Under the pieces are notes generated by a model. The model made no database searches. It was not told the DNA's origin and saw only the letters and a program-made list of their open reading frames with translations. A stretch of 64,000 nucleotides of DNA from contig NZ_JACOII010000044.1 of the NCBI RefSeq assembly GCF_016306625.1, positions 1 through 64,000 of the forward strand, in the 5' to 3' direction. How positions within the stretch are numbered: the first letter of the stretch is position 1; every line of letters starts with the position of its first letter. This DNA comes from Xenorhabdus lircayensis. Its GTDB lineage: Bacteria; Pseudomonadota; Gammaproteobacteria; Enterobacterales; Enterobacteriaceae. Of the stretch, positions 61,720 to 64,000 are shown in pieces. The position numbers and the translations under genes were made by a program.

Positions 61720-62169
61720 ATGCATGAATCCCTGACAATTGCATTACTTCAAGCGAGAGAAACCGCGATGGGTTTTTTTCGTCCCATCTTGAAGAGCTAT
61801 AATTTAACTGAGCAACAATGGCGTATTATTCGCGTGCTTGCGAGCAGCCGTTCTATTGATTTTCATGATCTGGCTTGTCTCACCTGTATTCTGCGCCCGA
61901 GTCTGACGGGCATTTTGACGCGGATGGAGCGTGATGGGCTTATCTTTCGCCTAAAACCTATGAATGATCAGCGTAAGCTGTATGTTTCTTTGACGCCGGC
62001 AGGTCAAGAGCTTTACGAGCAGGCAAAAGGGCTGGTTGAAGAGGGCTATCAGGCGATTGAGGACGCCTTTTCTCCAGAAAAATTGACTCAATTTTTAGGG
62101 TTGCTGGATGAATTTATTGCTATAGGAAACCATTCTCAAGAAGATTCAGATGAAGAATGCGAGCTGTAG
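61720..62169 (+). CDS. hpaR: HpaR, MarR-family repressor of the hpa operon
   Basis: 149 residues. MHESLTIALLQARETAMGFFRP is the usual HpaR start. The winged-helix domain shows LTEQQWRIIRVLASSRSIDF, LACLTCILRPSLTGILTRMERDGL and the wing LKPMNDQRKLYVSLTPAGQ. In E. coli W HpaR represses the meta-cleavage operon until 4-hydroxyphenylacetate or intermediates bind. Divergently transcribed from hpaG1, as in known clusters. An intrinsic terminator follows. Confidence 0.95.
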   Translation: MHESLTIALLQARETAMGFFRPILKSYNLTEQQWRIIRVLASSRSIDFHDLACLTCILRPSLTGILTRMERDGLIFRLKPMNDQRKLYVSLTPAGQELYEQAKGLVEEGYQAIEDAFSPEKLTQFLGLLDEFIAIGNHSQEDSDEECEL

Positions 62170-62223
62170 GTTGAAGACTTTATTAATGTGTTAATTAATT
62201 GATTTAGCAATAATAGTATAAAG

Positions 62224-62279
62224 ACCGCCGTAATGAATTGCATAAGGATATTGATGCAGTATATTGCGGCGGTTTTTCT
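62224..62279 (+). terminator. Intrinsic terminator after hpaR
   Basis: ACCGCCG (62224-62230) pairs with CGGCGGT (62267-62273) and is followed by TTTTTCTATTTT. The 36-base loop is long but can fold further. Confidence 0.7.
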
Positions 62280-62610
62280 ATTTTGGCCCAAGATTTGAGG
62301 GTGGAATAGTCTAAATAAAAAGATCATTTTTAGTAGAAAAATTAAAGTATCTAGATTGTTATCCGTAATTGTTTACTGCCATATGAGCTAATAAATAAAC
62401 AATAACCCGGTAAAATCCCATAAAAATAATGCTTATATTGAGTGTGGAATCATCGAATTGATTTATTGAATTTATAAAAACCAGGCCGGTTATTTTCTGT
62501 TTAAACCAATAGAATGGGTAGGCTTGGAGATTGACTATCAAATATATCTATTAGTGTTTTTCTAATTAACGGCGTAAACAAATAGTTGCTTGTTATTTAT
62601 CCACAGAAAA

Positions 62611-62634
62611 ATACCACTTAATAAGTAGTGGTAT
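62611..62634. repeat. 24-bp inverted repeat
   Basis: ATACCACT (62611-62618) and AGTGGTAT (62627-62634) are exact inverted copies; the spacer (TAATAAGT) extends the pairing partly. It may be a regulator site or a weak stem. Confidence 0.45.
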
Positions 62635-62681
62635 ATACCCTTTAATAATAAATGGGATTTAATTTTGTTAACATACCTCTT

Positions 62682-62700
62682 GTGAATGAGAATCATTTGT
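62682..62700. promoter_or_regulatory. Fur-box-like site
   Basis: The 19 bases match the Fur consensus at 13 of 19 positions with the core AATGAGAATCATT. It lies about 240 bp before the TonB receptor start, which is far for direct repression unless the promoter is also upstream. Confidence 0.5.
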
Positions 62701-62939
62701 GTTTTAATTCGGTGGTTTTTAGATAACCAAAAATATATATCATCAATTATTGAAGTATTTTATTGTTATTAGATATTGGTTTCGTTATTAAATGTTGACT
62801 GGATAGTAAATAATTAATTATCACAATATTTTATTGATATAAAGTGAGTAAATATCATCTATACCCAATATATTTCTAATTTTTGGGTATGACTAACATT
62901 ATGTTAGATAAGCGTTTTTAACCTTCATGGAGATGAATG

Positions 62940-64000
62940 ATGATATTTAACCGAAGTACTGTCAGTTTAGTGGTTTTAACCTCTATTCCATTTAGTTCAT
63001 TCGCTGAAACCAGTGGGAAAAATGATAAAATTGAATTAGATACCATTACAGTCACGGCTCAAAAAATCAAGACAGAACAGCAAAAAACACCCATCAGTAT
63101 GAGTGTGTTGACTGATTTTGATATTGAACGACAAAACATTGAAAATATTTCTGAATCAATACAGCGTATTCCCAATTTCTATATGGTAAAAGCGGGCAAT
63201 CCATCTGATGCTGGCTTTTTCTCAATGAGAGGCATTACCCCTGGTATGGAAGGGGAACAGTCTGTTGGTTTTTTCATTGATGGGGTAAATACAAATACTT
63301 ACGATACTGAGCTACTTGACATTGATAAAATCGAAGTGTTAAGAGGCCCGCAGGCAACGTTATATGGTCGCAATACCGAAGCGGGTGTGGTTAGTATCAC
63401 CACGAAAGATCCAGACTTCTCACCTGAATATAACTTTGGTCTGTCCTACGGGAATTATAACCGTACACAGGCAAATGCCGTTTTGGGTGGCAGCATCAAT
63501 CAGAGCGAAGATTGGGCGTATCGTGCCGCATTGAAATACCTGTATAGCGATGGCTACTTTAAACGTGATTATGATGGTAAGAAAAACATCGATAATATCC
63601 ATGATTTCAATGGCAGGTTAAAACTGCGTTGGCAGCCGGGCGACTCTAACTGGGATGTCATTACGACTTTTGATATGCAAAACCGCCGTAATGGTAATAC
63701 TTCCTTTACTGAATTGGATAATATCAAAAAAGGGCGCAAGTCCATTAATTCCAACTATATCGGTAAAGTAAATGTTGACTCTTATAAAGGTCAGGTGAAA
63801 GCTATCTATGCCTGGGATGATATTGATTTTACCTCCATCAGTGCTTATACCGATGAAAAGAAAATTGATAATCAAGACTTGGATTTCACTAAAGACAGCA
63901 TCAGCGAACTGCGGATGAAGAGGAAAACGAACTATTTATCGCAGGAATTTCGTTTAAATTCAAAAAATGAGGGATCATTTAACTGGTTAGTCGGTGCTTA
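62940..64000 (+). CDS. TonB-dependent outer-membrane receptor (3' end outside window)
   Basis: At least 353 residues, open to the window edge. Signal peptide (MIFNRSTVSLVVLTSIPF, cleavage after SSFA), a TonB-box-like region LDTITVTAQK, then the plug domain: TPISMSVLTDFDIERQNIEN, FFSMRGITPGMEGEQSVGFFIDG, and IDKIEVLRGPQATLYGRNTEAGVVSITTKDP. The beta-barrel begins near residue 165. This plug type occurs in siderophore and yersiniabactin-type receptors. ATG at 62937 is also possible, but 62940 has better spacing to GGAGA. Fur-like site upstream supports iron uptake; the ligand is unknown. Confidence 0.9.
   Translation, partial: MIFNRSTVSLVVLTSIPFSSFAETSGKNDKIELDTITVTAQKIKTEQQKTPISMSVLTDFDIERQNIENISESIQRIPNFYMVKAGNPSDAGFFSMRGITPGMEGEQSVGFFIDGVNTNTYDTELLDIDKIEVLRGPQATLYGRNTEAGVVSITTKDPDFSPEYNFGLSYGNYNRTQANAVLGGSINQSEDWAYRAALKYLYSDGYFKRDYDGKKNIDNIHDFNGRLKLRWQPGDSNWDVITTFDMQNRRNGNTSFTELDNIKKGRKSINSNYIGKVNVDSYKGQVKAIYAWDDIDFTSISAYTDEKKIDNQDLDFTKDSISELRMKRKTNYLSQEFRLNSKNEGSFNWLVGA

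Larger units (their letters stand above)
62280..62936. other. AT-rich non-coding region upstream of the TonB receptor gene
   Basis: About 660 bp, strongly AT-rich, with no convincing gene. It contains an inverted repeat (62611-62634) and a Fur-box-like site (62682-62700). A 60-codon minus frame (62359-62541) has no supporting features. Confidence 0.5.

Noticed and set aside
62597..62605. Perfect DnaA box TTATCCACA
   Set aside because: A single box without neighbours, DUE or origin genes; expected by chance in a genome of this size.

Overview
The window looks like chromosome of an entomopathogenic member of the Morganellaceae, most likely Xenorhabdus (Photorhabdus is the alternative). The housekeeping order mltD-gloB-yafS-rnhA-dnaQ-tRNA-Asp and the block tktA-epd-pgk-fbaA are typical of Enterobacterales. 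The accessory content (SrfABC-type operon, VgrG/Rhs effector island, decayed Tc-toxin pieces, an orphan biosynthetic cluster, a 4-hydroxyphenylacetate pathway) fits an insect-associated enteric. Everything here was read by eye from the sequence and translated frames; no database search was possible.

Layout. 1-7.9 kb (minus strand): a type VI secretion effector island, vgrG - DUF2169 adaptor - DUF4150/PAAR-like - rhs. The rhs gene runs off the left edge just as its conserved core ends, so its toxin tip lies outside. 8.6-9.9 kb: remnant of a P4-type integrative element (5'-truncated integrase and two coupled small ORFs). 10.0-27.0 kb (plus strand): one long operon of eleven genes with a good sigma-70 promoter, a tandem 21-bp repeat at the expected transcription start and a strong terminator. 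It combines SrfA/SrfB/SrfC (membrane protein, actin/Hsp70-fold ATPase, GTPase) with a set resembling the TagQRST-PpkA envelope-signalling proteins of type VI secretion: a vWA protein like the periplasmic part of PpkA, an ABC ATPase and permease, an FGE-fold protein without catalytic cysteines, and two coiled-coil lipoproteins. The kinase is absent. This is the best candidate in the window for an undescribed trans-envelope system.

27.2-39.5 kb: mepB-like gene, then conserved core genes (mltD, gloB, yafS, rnhA, dnaQ, tRNA-Asp, a GNAT gene, tktA, epd, pgk, fbaA). 39.5-40.1 kb: fragments of a Tc insecticidal toxin locus. 40.5-45.0 kb: a five-gene cluster (VioC/AsnO-like Fe/2-oxoglutarate oxygenase, class III aminotransferase, Nudix hydrolase, EamA-type transporter, inositol-monophosphatase-like phosphatase) that looks like a pathway for a small modified amino acid or related metabolite with its own exporter. 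45.2-46.6 kb: peptide transporter dtpA/tppB.

47.2-62.2 kb: complete hpa pathway for 4-hydroxyphenylacetate: HpaBC hydroxylase, HpaA activator, HpaX permease, HpaI, HpaH, a succinate-semialdehyde dehydrogenase, HpaF, HpaD, HpaE, split HpaG2/HpaG1 and the divergent repressor HpaR. The embedded dehydrogenase lets the cluster take substrate all the way to pyruvate plus succinate. Three tandem paralogues with an invariant Cys-His-Asp pattern, likely papain-like or transglutaminase-like enzymes and possible effectors, are wedged between hpaB and hpaA. The window closes with the 5' part of a TonB-dependent receptor gene with a Fur-box-like site upstream. Several short tandem repeats (21, 15, 14 and 21 bp) sit in promoters or at gene ends.
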